This document shows, piece after piece, positions 54,078 to 64,000 of a stretch of 64,000 nucleotides of DNA. The DNA is taken from contig OY783199.1 of the NCBI GenBank assembly GCA_963678675.1, positions 15,706,348 to 15,770,347 of the forward strand. The letters run 5' to 3'. The position numbers were made by a program, and so were the translations under genes. How positions within the stretch are numbered: position 1 is the first letter of the stretch; each line of letters starts with the position of its first letter. Below the pieces are notes generated by a model that was given only the letters and a program-made list of their open reading frames with translations, was not told the origin of the DNA and did not search any database. The DNA comes from Xiphydria camelus. Its lineage: Eukaryota > Arthropoda > Insecta > Hymenoptera > Xiphydriidae.

Positions 54078-54562
54078 AATATTCTATAATTGCATAAGAA
54101 CTTAGAAAAATCAGAATAAAGATAGATTACAAAACTTAAAAGATCATATTATGTTCCCCACAGAAAAATCAGCAATTATTAATAACATTGTAAGAAGCAT
54201 GACCGGTAGAGATATTATAGAAAAATATATATCAATACATAATTTTTTTTTAGACAAAATACAATTAATAAAATAGCTGAAAATACGTGGAATAAAATGT
54301 GGTCTAATTTCTTAACATTCGATACAGCCAATGCAGGGGATTCTTATGAATTATATTTATACTTAGAATAATAAAATTAGTAACGGATACTATCGTACAC
54401 GGACATACGTTATATATGATATTATATTATACTTCAAATAGAAAGTAATATGTACGCTATATAATAAGTACTAACAAACATCAACGAACCGATCCTAAAT
54501 AAATCCTTCCAAAAGATCTGAATTCAAATTCCAAATCCCAACCAGGTATAAAACCTTACGAA
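54078..54562 (+). other. Post-pol spacer with splice-acceptor-like sites
   Basis: AT-rich, with no open frame of note. A T-rich tract ending in TTTTTTTTTAG (54244-54253) and AAATCCCAACCAG (54533-54545) look like 3' splice sites. Either could join the LTR donor near 47635 to make a subgenomic RNA for the downstream ORF. No splicing is proven. Confidence 0.4.
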
Positions 54563-54631
54563 GTGCGCAAGGAAGCCAGTCACAAAACCGAAACGCTTCT
54601 GAAGAGATCAATCAGACAGCAAGAAATCGAA

Positions 54632-55036
54632 ATGGAATTACCATACGAACCAACGTCCAGACAAGTACACCAGCATATCATACAACAATATCTGGAATGG
54701 ACATGGAACTTCGAAGAGAACGTCTTCCACCTCCGAGAACTCTTCACCCAGGAATACCCGGATGACGAAGCTTGGGACGAACCTGAGTTCGTCATGGAGG
54801 GATTCCAGGAAGTAATATGGGGTGAATACAATGAAGCCCTCGAAGAATACGAGTACCAGCAAGCCCAGAGAAAAGAGGAAGACGAATGGAGGAATCGCAT
54901 CGAGCCACCTCCACCAGATCCACCTCGGAGGCTGGCGGACCTTAGGACTTACGAGCATCGAGTCCGGGACCTCTTAACCTACTGGCAATGCTTCCCAGAT
55001 GATGAGAACAGCGCGAATGAAGAGGAAACCCTGTAA
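54632..55036 (+). CDS. Unrecognised acidic ORF3 between pol and 3' LTR
   Basis: The first ATG is at 54632 (134 codons). The same frame is open from 54503, and an upstream in-frame GTG at 54563 would not normally be used in a eukaryote. The product is acidic and Glu/Trp/Tyr-rich (ELPYEPTSRQVHQHII, EYLEW-type helices, EEYEYQQAQRKEEDEW), with a proline cluster PPPPDPPRR and an acidic tail. It has no signal peptide, membrane span or cysteine motif, so it is not an envelope protein. Coiled-coil-like spacing is possible. The position is where env or accessory genes sit in some gypsy elements. It would need a spliced or internally initiated message. I do not recognise its family. Confidence 0.65.
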   Translation: MELPYEPTSRQVHQHIIQQYLEWTWNFEENVFHLRELFTQEYPDDEAWDEPEFVMEGFQEVIWGEYNEALEEYEYQQAQRKEEDEWRNRIEPPPPDPPRRLADLRTYEHRVRDLLTYWQCFPDDENSANEEETL

Positions 55037-55490
55037 TCCTATTTATCTACAATTTTTCTTTCCTATTTTTTCCTTTCTACAAGTAAATTCCTTCCACAGA
55101 TTAATACCCTTAATAACTCATTTTGCTCACTTTTGTTTGTTAATTACGCTAAGCCATTATATATTTAATTACTGATTTAATTATTAATTATTGATTTTAC
55201 AAAACAGTTATAATCGCAACTTAATTTTATTTTCAATATAATAATCATGTATTTTTGTAATCATCTATAATTTAGTAATCCGTTAATCATTAAATTTAAT
55301 AACTCATAAATACATAAAATTTTTGTTAACTTCTTTAAATTTTCGAGATACAATTTTAAGGAAATAATTCATAAACACGGTTACACGAATACATATATAT
55401 TGCTAATTCAACTTAAACTTTTCCAAAAGAGGGATATGAACCCCAACCTTCACGTTAGGCTCACCTAACGTTCAGACTTAAGGGGGGAGG
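55037..55490 (+). promoter_or_regulatory. 3' untranslated region with hairpin and polypurine tract
   Basis: An AT-rich untranslated stretch. A perfect hairpin ACGTTAGG-CTCA-CCTAACGT lies at 55452-55471, 8 bases before the polypurine tract AAGGGGGGAGG (55480-55490). That tract abuts the 3' LTR and would prime plus-strand DNA synthesis. Confidence 0.85.
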
Positions 55491-56517
55491 TGTCACGTTC
55501 CCACGTAGCCGTTTTTATGAAACCATAGTGATAAGTAATAGCAGCGAGCGAAGCGACAGAAAACATTCCCCCGTGGGAAGCGATGTACAAAATCCCCGGC
55601 GTAGCAGCTATCTCCAAAGGGAATGTTCGCGATTAGGCAGAAAACAGAGATCGAGCTCTGTAAGGATCCCCAAGAAACAGATCACGATTCCGTCACGTTT
55701 TATAAGAGTAGCAGAGACGAGTCGCGGCAGCGAGCCAGCGACAAACACCCCCGTGGGAAGCGATAACTCTAAGAAGCAGACCAGAGACGAGTCGTGGCGG
55801 CGAACCAGCGACGAACGAAGTCCCTGTGGGAAATGATACGTAAAATCTCCAGCGCAGCGGGTTATCGCCAAACTAACCGCCCGCGATTAAGATGAAAAGT
55901 CAAGACCGAATTCTTCCCAGGACTAGTAATTATAAGAAACAAAACAGAGTTCAGCACGGCTTAGGTTTTCTCCCCTAGAGTAGGGATAGGAGTCCGCCCC
56001 CGCTCGAAGGAAATAAAAAGGGCTAGAATCTCCTCCCTCGGGGCACAAAATATTCAACCTCTCGTTAGTCCAGTGTGAAGTACCGAGAAAACTTCCGAAC
56101 TGCAGTGTTTCGCCAAAAATCTGTTTAGCCTGTCAGATCTTCATGTTCAAATAAACCGTCTAAGTGTCTAAACTCAGTGTTGTTCGTCAATCTCTCAACC
56201 GGGCCCTCTCCTACGCTAGCGCACAGAATCCGAGAAGGAAGGAAGGAGCAACGGGAAAACGAGACCGACCAACAGGAACAACTCCCGGGAACAAGGTAGG
56301 TGCAGATTTATAAATTTCTCTCTCCTGAGTTCGCGAGCGCAAGAATAAGTGTTGACCCCTTTTTTTATGCTGGTAGTTAGCCGTAACCCCGAAATCTTAT
56401 GGGAATCTCCGTTCAAATGGTGGTAGCTAGGCGCAGTGCTTCCGTTAGTATTAGCAGCCCCTTCGCTTCCCCCCTTTGAGCGATTATTAGTCGTCTGTCA
56501 CTCCCCAAGACGTGACA
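55491..56517 (+). repeat. 3' LTR
   Basis: Same length as the 5' LTR and identical by eye except A at 56013. Starts TGTCACG and ends CGTGACA, followed by CCAC. AATAAA at 56150-56155 is the probable polyadenylation signal of the genomic RNA. Confidence 0.97.
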
Positions 56518-56521
56518 CCAC

Positions 56522-56675
56522 GCATATATGTATAATTATGAAAATTAATTAATTTCCTCATAAAATTGTTCTTACAAATTTCATAAATTAATATTCATAA
56601 TCAACTTATTCAATGAATGCTTTACATATAATTATGTTAAGTTTAATACAAATCTTTTTACGGTATATACTTAAA
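56522..56675. repeat. Right part of the family X copy split by the LTR element
   Basis: CATATATGTATAATTATGAA followed by TTAATTAATTTCCTCATAAA and AATACAAATCTTTTTACGG continues the X unit broken at 46830. The paralogous unit at 46582-46650 shows the continuous arrangement. Confidence 0.65.
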
Positions 56676-58576
56676 AATGGAGCCAGCACAATTTAAACAA
56701 TTATTCCCATTTCACTTTAAAGTATCTCGTCGCGGAGTCGAAAGTCCGGTCAGTTTTTCCGCGCGACAACAGGAATTACGGTCCACTCGAAGCGATCGTG
56801 TTTGGCGACGTAGCGTCGACTTCCGGCGGTCAAATCGGTCGTACGACGTCGCGCGGTTGCAGTTGGTACAGTGCGCGCGAGACCCGGGCGCTGGTACTGC
56901 GCGCGGTATAATAAGTAAGTACCGCTGCTCCGCACTTAGCGTGTTTAACGACGTAGACTATACATTTATCAGGGCGTTATTACCCACCGCAACCTGCCCG
57001 GCATTTTGTGCAACCGGATCGGCACTTTGCTGAAACGGTGGCAATTTTCTGATTTAGCGGTTATGTAAGGTCGTTCGAGTCGGAGGGTGCAGGAGGAGGA
57101 GGAGGAGGCTTAAAGCGGTACAATTTCCAAAGTTATGACCGAAGAGTAAATCGGGTCTTTCTATAGAGTTTCGAGAGCGCGGTGCATTCCTATCTTACTT
57201 TACGTCGAAATATCTAATCGTCATATACTTAGTCGTTAGAAACGGTTTTGCATTTTTTATTAAAATCGTCGAAGAATATCAGGAGAATTGGGCTTCTCGT
57301 ATCGTTTTACGTGAACTACGTCGTGAATATTCGCACTGCATAGCGCCGGGTACGAATGACAAATCGACTGCAATTTCAGCCGAAAGGTTACTGAGTAGAT
57401 ATTGATATTTCAGATCCAAACGACTTTTCGAAAGTAGGTACATAATATCACTCGTTTGTAACTATGTGCGGTTTTGCATTTTTTGTTAAAGTCGTCGAGG
57501 TATAATATATCAGGAGAATTGGGTTTTCGTATCATTTTATGTCAATTAGGTCTAATAAACGAAATATTCATATTTTTAAATTCAATTTGTAACCTGCATA
57601 CGTACTCAATATCACGCGAAAAAGAAAAAAAAACATGAGATATATAATATTGCCCGCATTTTTCGAATCTGCGATAAAAAAATACCTCAAAACCGAATTG
57701 CATAGTAAATATTCACGTTGCACACACAGCGCCGAATGCGAACGACAAATCGACTGCAATTTCGGTCGACACCTCGCGGAGTGGGTATCAATATTTATGA
57801 TCCGAATGACTTTTCGAAAGCAGGCAATATTACTCGTTTGTAACTATACGTATGTATGTATATATGTAAGCTACAAACAGGTGGGCATTCGACGTTGCTC
57901 AATACCTCCGCCGTAATGCGGTGTATCGCGTGCCGCGTGCCCCGCACATGAGTTCGTATGTAAATAAATCAATTATTTATCGGGCGCGAGAGGCGATATA
58001 GAAAGGCCCACTCTCGCGGGCCCACGAGCGGGGGCGTCTATTCCGGTACCGATAGTGTACGCGGTTTCGCGAATACCCCGCGTGACCAGAAACTTGTCCT
58101 TTCACTGGTTTCGCGGGATTCTTTTTTCTTTCAATTCGGCGTTTCCAATCGGGAGCTCTTTTTGTTCCGGCTGGCCGCCGCGGTTATGCCGAGTAGCGAT
58201 ATACAATTCGCTCGATATTTGCGTTACCGCATCGCTCGCGCGGTCTCGTTTTTTGCACCGGGGCCGAGCGCAACGCGACGTCAGCGGTCTATCGCGGCGC
58301 GAATTCGGTCTCGCGGTGCCAAATGTAATCGCGAGCGTCCGTCTCGTTGGTTTATTTTTTTTTGAGATAGATATCTCGACCAGGACGGCGATATTCCGGT
58401 GTCGGATGTTGATGACGAAGTCGAGCTGCGACATTTGCCGATGCTTCTCGCGAAGGAAGCATATGGAAAAAAAAAGAACTGCAGGGATCAGCATTACAGA
58501 ATTACACAGTAATTAGGTTTTTTCCTTGGGAACCGATAGAAATTCCCGTGTAAGAATATTACATCTGGTTAAACTA
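56676..58576. other. Unique DNA, CpG-rich, no gene seen
   Basis: Frames at 56677-57033, 57635-57916 and 58055-58516 lack domains. A loose repeat near 57240-57300 and 57475-57530 (CATTTTTTATTAAAATCGTC / CATTTTTTGTTAAAGTCGTC) and a shared TCGACTGCAATTTC suggest an old duplication of about 240-400 bp (57240-57430 versus 57470-57830). Confidence 0.4.
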
Positions 58577-59020
58577 CAGCGAGAAAAATAACTCGGTTGA
58601 AACGACAAAACGAATCTGGTAAATATATTTAGTTATTCTAACCGAAATACTAGTAAGTTTAACCAAATATTTTGTTATTTTAACTACATATCTAGTTTTT
58701 GTAACCAGAAAATAGTCAGTTTAACCACATGGAAAAAAGATTTGTGGTCAATTTCGGGGCAGGACCAATTTCTTGTTGCGATAACTACAATTTTAGTAAA
58801 AATTATAGTAAAACTTGTAGAAGTTGCAAACGTCTGCTGTAATTTTTGCTAAAATTGTAGTTATCGTAACAGTAAATTATCTTTATCCCGCGTTTTTATT
58901 TTTTTCCGTGCGATTAGACGGAGAGAGAGAGAGAGAGAGAGAGGATCCATATTTCACCAAACGGTTTGGTGAAGGCCTCCAAAATGTCGATTGAATTAAC
59001 CAGATTATATTTCTCAGCGT
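58577..59020. repeat. Family B, reverse copy, split by BB and a GA run
   Basis: GCGAGAAAAATAACTCGGTTG at the left and AACCAGATTATATTTCTCAG at the right are B in reverse. The middle is interrupted after CAGTTTAACCAC. It resumes at GGATCCATATTTCACCAAAC. A (GA)n run lies at about 58920-58945. Confidence 0.7.
58733..58915. mobile_element. Foldback MITE BB (inside B)
   Basis: ATGGAAAAAAGATTTGTGG at the left and TATTTTTTTCCGTGCG at the right. The arms pair through GATAACTACAATTTTAG with CTAAAATTGTAGTTATC. Confidence 0.65.
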
Positions 59021-60135
59021 AGTACAGTTGTAAACGCTAAACAAAAATATGTCTTCCGCACAAATTTTTAAAAATAAGCTCGAATCTCAGCGCTACCGAA
59101 CGAAGCAGTACAAATTATCGTTTTCTCTTTTGCGTGTCACATTCGTCCGCACTCTTATCCTCATTTACCTTCGAAGTAACAGGCGAAACGTCGTCCTCGA
59201 GAAAATCGTGCCGCGATCTCGTGAAGGGTTGCTCGAAGGACGAAGAACGCGCGTTAAGCAACCATCCCAACGGAAACAGTCGCATCGCGAGCGAGAGAGG
59301 GTGTAGCAGGTGTACCCTCGATCCGCATTCCAACCTTCTCCTCGTCCAGCGCTCGATATCCCGCGCGCTGACGCCGCGTTGCGAAAATCCATATACGCGC
59401 GCGCGTACATCAGCGTCCGTGTGGTGCTGCTTCGAGTGGAGGCACCGCGCTGTAAAGACCGCCGCGCGATCGTTTACGATTTCATTCAACCGGTTTCATC
59501 GCGGGGCTGTCGTAACACTAAGTCGCGGCGGTATGCAGACTTTGCTCGAGTTTGCTCGATGAACGGAGAGTCCCGCGCCCCGCTGGAGTCGCAATTATTA
59601 TTACGCGACTTACGATCGGCGCGGTCCGATTTTCCTCGCGCCTGTGTATCGCTACTTTCGTATACGTATATACTTTGTCGTAACGATCCCGGTGCTCGAT
59701 CGTGTCGGAGTTAACGTCTATCGGGGTAAATTATTGGGAATTTGACGCGGCGGTGTGGTGAACTTTTAAATCATTTGCGGCATTTATAGTCTTTTCCTGG
59801 TTTACGCGTGCAGGGTACTTTCTCGGTGCTCTTGAAGTACTTCTTTCGAATTTGTCTTTGCCGGTAGTTGCAGAGGTTTTGCTCGTCCGAGTAGAATTTC
59901 GAAAGACGTATCGAACGCTGTCTAAAAAACATCGAGAAAAAAAGTAATCGACAAAATAATTTCGTTGAGTCAATTTGATAAGCTGAACAAAATATATATA
60001 TATTTGTTGGATTATTCAAATGTTTAGTTCTGCCACCAAAGTTTTCACGAAATTAACCAAAAAAATGTTGCAATTCCAAAAAAAAAAAACGTTTTGTCAG
60101 CTCGTGTTCATTCGAAATATTTTTTCAGCCCGGTG
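59021..60135. other. CpG-rich unique DNA, no gene seen
   Basis: Overlapping long frames on both strands (59115-59714) are compositional. No domain or exon signal is convincing. Confidence 0.4.
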
Positions 60136-60291
60136 TACACTCTAAAACATTCTGTGGTGTGAATCAAGATAGACCACTTTTGGTGTCAATTAACAATGGC
60201 ACAAGAGTGAGTGACACCAGTTGTCGTATATATAGATCCACACCGGCGCGAAGTGGTGTTAAAAATTAACGCCACTTTTTTACCGTGTAAT
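60136..60291. mobile_element. MITE family D, copy 2 (uninterrupted)
   Basis: ACACTCTAAAACATTCTGTG to CCACTTTTTTACCGTGTAA, 156 bp. It is the reference for the split copy at 9831-10189. Confidence 0.75.
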
Positions 60292-61211
60292 AATTTTGAG
60301 TAATCACGCCCGATCCTTCGCTCTCTTTGAAATAGAATACGATTAAGTACCACATTCGAATCAATATGTAAGTCTCTCATATGTCTCAGATACGGTATAA
60401 AAATGCCGTATCCTCTCGTATGCTAATTAAAAAATGGTAATGCCCTCGCATCGTTATACTCCCGTAGGTGTGTCCGCGCTAATTATTATTCCCATTGGAT
60501 TGGCCGCCACGTCGAGAGAAAGAGTGATAGAAAGGGAGGGCATTTAAAAGAGGCCAGAGCCGTTTATAATCGACGAGTGCTCGAATACATTCGTACTTCG
60601 TACGTGGATGTGCGGCTATTCATGCGCAGCTGTTTATGGTCGAAGGATCGCTCCTTTCTTTCGCCCTCCCGCGGCAAATCAAGACCGGAGGCAATCGCCG
60701 CTCGTTCGGATCTTTTCATCGTTCGTCGTTTATTGATTACCGCGTCTAATTAATCTCGATATGTGTTTAATGCTCGACGGATGACCACCCACGTGACTCA
60801 CGATTGCGCGCGCCCATGAGAAACTTCCGAACGCACTGGAATTTATTTACACACCACGTGGAAACCTTGGGGAAACCGTGTCTTTCTCGTACGAGGGACT
60901 CGCACGCGCGATATATGGAGGATAAGGTAGTTCGTCGAGTTCGCCGTGTTTCCTCGAAATTAACACGAGGCGAGGGGATTATACGAGGTTTAATATGACG
61001 TGGAATACATCAAATGAGGAGTAGTAAAATTTAAATGTCCTATAAAATTTGCAAAGCGATCGTTTTATTCGATTTCTGATTTACAACTTCGTATCGTCCC
61101 GTGGTCCAGTGACGATGAAAATTGTAGACATAGATTACAGGTACCTCTAATATTATAACATTTTAATATTTAAATAAATTTTATTGAATACTTAACTAAT
61201 ATTTATTTTTC
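60292..61211. other. Unique DNA, no gene seen
   Basis: No repeat signature or domain-bearing frame. Confidence 0.4.
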
Positions 61212-61392
61212 AAGTGAAACTTCTTTGCTGAGGGTACTAAAAGCGCGCTCGATGCAACGAAAAACCGTAACGAAACCCACACACTCCAGCGCTACCGTAC
61301 GTGCCTCACTCATACAGCGATCTCGACCCTGCCCCATCCCACCGCTCTCCACCCTTCCCCATTCCACCGCTCACGACCACCGCCACTGTCTA
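61212..61392 (-). repeat. Repeat FF, copy 2 (inverted)
   Basis: Reverse complement of 18952-19135: AAGTGAAACTTCTTTGCTGA at its left, then CGTAACGAAACCCACACACT and three diverged copies of the CCATTCCACCGCTC unit. The frame crossing it is not a gene. Confidence 0.65.
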
Positions 61393-62179
61393 CTAATGCC
61401 GGCACTACACTCTCGCCGAGGCACGGCGAGGCTGGCCGAGCGCGAGAGTGTGGAAGGCAACCTCGCCTCGCCTCGCTGTGTCTCGACTCGCCTCGCCAGC
61501 GCTCCATTTCTTGTCGGTTTTTGGCCCGAGTCAAAGGACCCAGGACACAACAAGGCGGCCGAATTTTCGACCCTACTACACTCCCGCACCTTTCCTGAAG
61601 GGATTAATTGCTGGACGAGTCCCGCAATACTTGTTTCAATGGATACCGCTATACTTAGAACATTAAATTAGCTTAAAAAGGGGAGAGTAACGAACTGAAT
61701 AAATGACCGATCGGGAACCCTGATTACCTGGCTTAACCAGGCACGGGCCTCGGAAATTCCCCAGTAGTCTAGTCATTATAGCATATGAGATGCAAATGAA
61801 TCTGGGTAGGATGAAACCTATACCAATCGGTAAGGAAAAATCCTAATTCATTCCCCGAAAATGCACGATACCCCTACGGTCGATTTAAGTCCACAAATTT
61901 TCCCCGAAAATGCACGATACCCCTACCGTCGATTTAAGTCCAAAATCAATGGAATCAAATTCAGAGAAACTGGTATCGAAGTTTCACTTCTTTTTTATTT
62001 TGATTTTATTATTTCGATTATAGGTATCACACACACGTGAATGATTTGAAGGATCTTTAAATTGAAGAAATTAGGATAAAAGTTTTAAACAATTGAACTG
62101 CATTCAATAAATATTAATAATTGAGAACAATTAATTTATCTTACTTATTTTTTTAAATAAATTTGAAGCTTTTAGTTAG
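61393..62179. repeat. Low-complexity DNA with a 47-bp tandem duplication
   Basis: A CTCGCCTCG-rich stretch lies at about 61410-61500. TTCCCCGAAAATGCACGATA with CCCCTAC(G/C)GTCGATTT occurs twice, at about 61852 and 61899. AATCAAATTCAGAGAAACTG with GTATCGAAGTTTCACTTCTT (about 61945-62003) is a fragment of the L hairpin arm. Confidence 0.6.
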
Positions 62180-62365
62180 AAATAGATCGAGGTGAATTGG
62201 ATCATAGAGCCATATTTTTTAAATAGTGTGGAAAATGAACATTTCGATCGTTCGTATTACTTCGTTCCCCTTCAATGTGAAGTAATAGAAACAATCGAAA
62301 TGCTCATTTTCATTACGATTTAAGAAATATAGATCTGTGATCCGATTCGCCTCGGTTTACCCTAG
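62180..62365. mobile_element. MITE family H, copy 2
   Basis: ATCGAGGTGAATTGGATCATA at the left, GATCTGTGATCCGATTCGCC and GGTTTACCCTA at the right. It shares GTAATAGAAACAATCGAAATG-type inner blocks with the copy at 26963. The left end is degenerate. No gene is seen between 62366 and 62825. Confidence 0.7.
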
Positions 62366-62825
62366 ACGCCAGAGAAACTTTTCTTAAGAGACTCCTTCGA
62401 GAGACCGTTTCACCGAATTTCGCGCATCCAGCCTGAAAAGGAAGTCACCGATGCGGTGAACAGATAATTTTTGAAGCTCTCCAAAGCGTGTTCTTCCCAA
62501 ACTACATGACGTTCGCATCCAAATTAGGTAATCGGCTGGACGGTTGTTCTCCTTTTCGCTGTCGTTTCCCACGACTCACTCCAGGAGCGAGAGCATTGCA
62601 GCGGGAAAGGACCAAGCCTGGACTCGTTGGCGTTCGCCGGTTACCGTATGGGATACGCGTACAATCGCCTTCAACCATCCGGAAAGATCGAATTCCGATA
62701 GGTTATCAGTGTTAAAAATTCTGGCAATATCCTGTTCTAGTTATTCCGGTGCACTCGCTACGGTAAACGATTGCAATGTGATTACAATTTCGTATGATTC
62801 TTGAATTTGATACTATGATTCCGTT

Positions 62826-63034
62826 ACACTGAGAAAAAATATGGATCCTCTCCATCTGTTTGGTTAAATTGATCAGATTTTTGTTAGAATAACTAAACGT
62901 TTGGTTGGAATAACTTGATATTTAGTTGGAATAACTTGATATTTTGTTCAACTGACCAGTATTTTGGTTAGAATAACTGAACGCGTCAAAGTATATGCGT
63001 TTTGTCATTATAACCGAATTACTTTTTTCAGTGT
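62826..63034. repeat. Family B copy
   Basis: CACTGAGAAAAAATATGGATCC (the left end lacks one block) to GAATTACTTTTTTCAGTG. The orientation is as at 1335. Confidence 0.7.
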
Positions 63035-63340
63035 ATACACGGAAAAAAATGATTTTGCAGTTACAGCAAAACTGGGCTTTGCTGGAAACTTTTTGCTGTC
63101 ATGACAGAAATATCATGTGTGGCGGTAAAAGATATGTTTAATAATAGCAAATTCAACTATACTTACAATCCTAGTGAAATTTACTTCGGTAAGAATATTT
63201 GCTATCCCAGCAAATATTTTTACTATATTCTACTATTGGACATATTTTTCGCTGCCGCAAGTAACGTTTTTGCCATGACAGCAAAACATTCTCAGCAAAA
63301 CCTAGTATTGTTAAAACTGCAAAATAATTTGGTCCGTGTA
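63035..63340. mobile_element. Foldback MITE CC
   Basis: TACACGGAAAAAAATGATTT at the left is mirrored by AAAATAATTTGGTCCGTGTA at the right. Inner pairs include AGCAAAACTGGGCTTTGCTG and its partner near 63290. It abuts the B copy. Beyond 63340 to the window end no gene is supported. Confidence 0.75.
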
Positions 63341-64000
63341 CCATTATGTACAACGCGATGTTACAATATTTTCGAATCATCCTCCAACGTCGACTCGGAA
63401 AACGTACAATTTACTTTAAAAAGTTCGCTCGCTCTTTACTCGTAAATGTCGACCGCATGTCGACGATGATGGATGATTTCGAGGAGGCACGAGGATTTCG
63501 GATTGGCCTTTCTCGCTCGCCCGCGGTCGATCCGTCAAACTCCTCGTTACGCTCTGCCATGTTCCTAACACCAGTTCGTAACTGCAACTTTTCACAGTGG
63601 ACCATCTTCTCGCGGGAGAAAGCGATGACGAAATGCGCTGTAAATAACGAATTACAGAAATTAGACGTCGAACACACACATGTATTCCACTTCCAACGCG
63701 GTCATCTCCCAGCGATCGTCGCGTATCGGTTTCGCTATAGAGACACGGAAATGGACGTCGAGCGCGGAATACCGTTAAAGACTCCGGAGATTTACGATCG
63801 GGAAGAATTAGTCGCCGTTTGTCGTCGTTGCGTCCTATTTGTCCGCGTGTTTTTTTTTCCTCTTTCGCCCCTTTATCGCCTGCTTACGTAAGCGTTTGTA
63901 TACCGGAAAAAAGCGCACGCGCCGCTCGCTTCTCTCGCGAAGACGGACGTGTCGCATCGACCCACATAGGAAGATCGATGCCGTCGCTCGGATCGGCCGG

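Larger units (their letters stand above)
46831..56517 (+). mobile_element. Complete Ty3/gypsy LTR retrotransposon
   Basis: The element is 9687 bp with 1027-bp LTRs at both ends and a 4-bp target duplication CCAC (46827-46830 and 56518-56521). The LTRs begin TGTCACG and end CGTGACA. The order gag, protease, RT, RNase H, integrase is the Ty3/gypsy (Metaviridae) order. No envelope-like protein with signal peptide and membrane segment is present. An unrelated small acidic ORF occupies the post-pol region. Gag and Pol frames are uninterrupted. Base composition is A-rich in the coding part, unlike the flanks. Confidence 0.97.

Noticed and set aside
54563..54631. GTG start for ORF3
   Set aside because: A GTG start is not expected for a eukaryotic message. 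The first ATG is at 54632, although upstream codons could be used after splicing.
58055..58516. 153-codon frame and its 130-codon antisense shadow
   Set aside because: Both strands are open over the same interval, with no motif, so this is compositional.
63346..63891. 181-codon open frame as a host gene
   Set aside because: No recognisable domain. No exon or promoter signals could be identified, and an antisense frame covers part of it.

Overview
The window looks like a non-coding, transposon-rich stretch of an insect nuclear genome. A hymenopteran, perhaps an ant, is my guess. The grounds are mosaic composition (CpG-dense unique DNA alternating with AT-rich repeats), very many small palindromic elements, insect-type Helitron ends and a Ty3/gypsy element. 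I found no host protein-coding exon, rRNA or tRNA gene that I could defend. Open frames in the GC-rich parts look like chance frames.

The centrepiece is a complete LTR retrotransposon at 46831-56517. It has two 1027-bp LTRs that differ, by eye, at one base, and a 4-bp target duplication (CCAC). Its leader carries tRNA-like folds. It encodes a Gag with six CCHC zinc knuckles, and a Pol with protease, RT, RNase H and integrase that is reached by a -1 frameshift. The shift signal is complete: slippery heptamer, 7-nt spacer and H-type pseudoknot. Pol has a macro-domain-like insert between RNase H and integrase. An unrecognised acidic ORF lies between pol and the polypurine tract. Coding regions are intact, so the copy is young and may be competent.

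Most of the rest is layered foldback/MITE DNA. I name about twenty families here by letters (A, B, C, D, E, F, G, H, I, J, K, L, P, R, S, T, U, V, X, Y, AA, BB, CC, DD, EE). Copies of one family often interrupt copies of another (A in C, A in AA, E in F, E in D, G and J in F, U in V, T in X, BB in B, the LTR element in X), which gives a relative insertion order. Several families share a terminal theme close to CACTGAGAAAA and may use related transposases.

Layout: 1-10.4 kb, families I, B, E, AA, A, Y, K (hAT-like), R, S, C and D. 10.5-16 kb, hairpin L, a direct/inverted duplication cluster, hAT-like P, and a 221-bp inverted repeat with no mismatch seen. 16.5-19.1 kb, an inverted pair of decayed transposon 3' ends with cysteine-rich coding remnants. 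20-35 kb, more foldbacks, including a 1.4-kb nest. 35.8-38.4 kb, palindromes and a non-autonomous Helitron with a minisatellite. 39-46 kb, scattered foldbacks. 46.8-56.5 kb, the LTR element. 56.5-64 kb, CpG-rich unique DNA with a few foldbacks.

All comparisons were made by eye. Family boundaries are good to a few bases where a target duplication is quoted and to roughly 10-20 bases otherwise.
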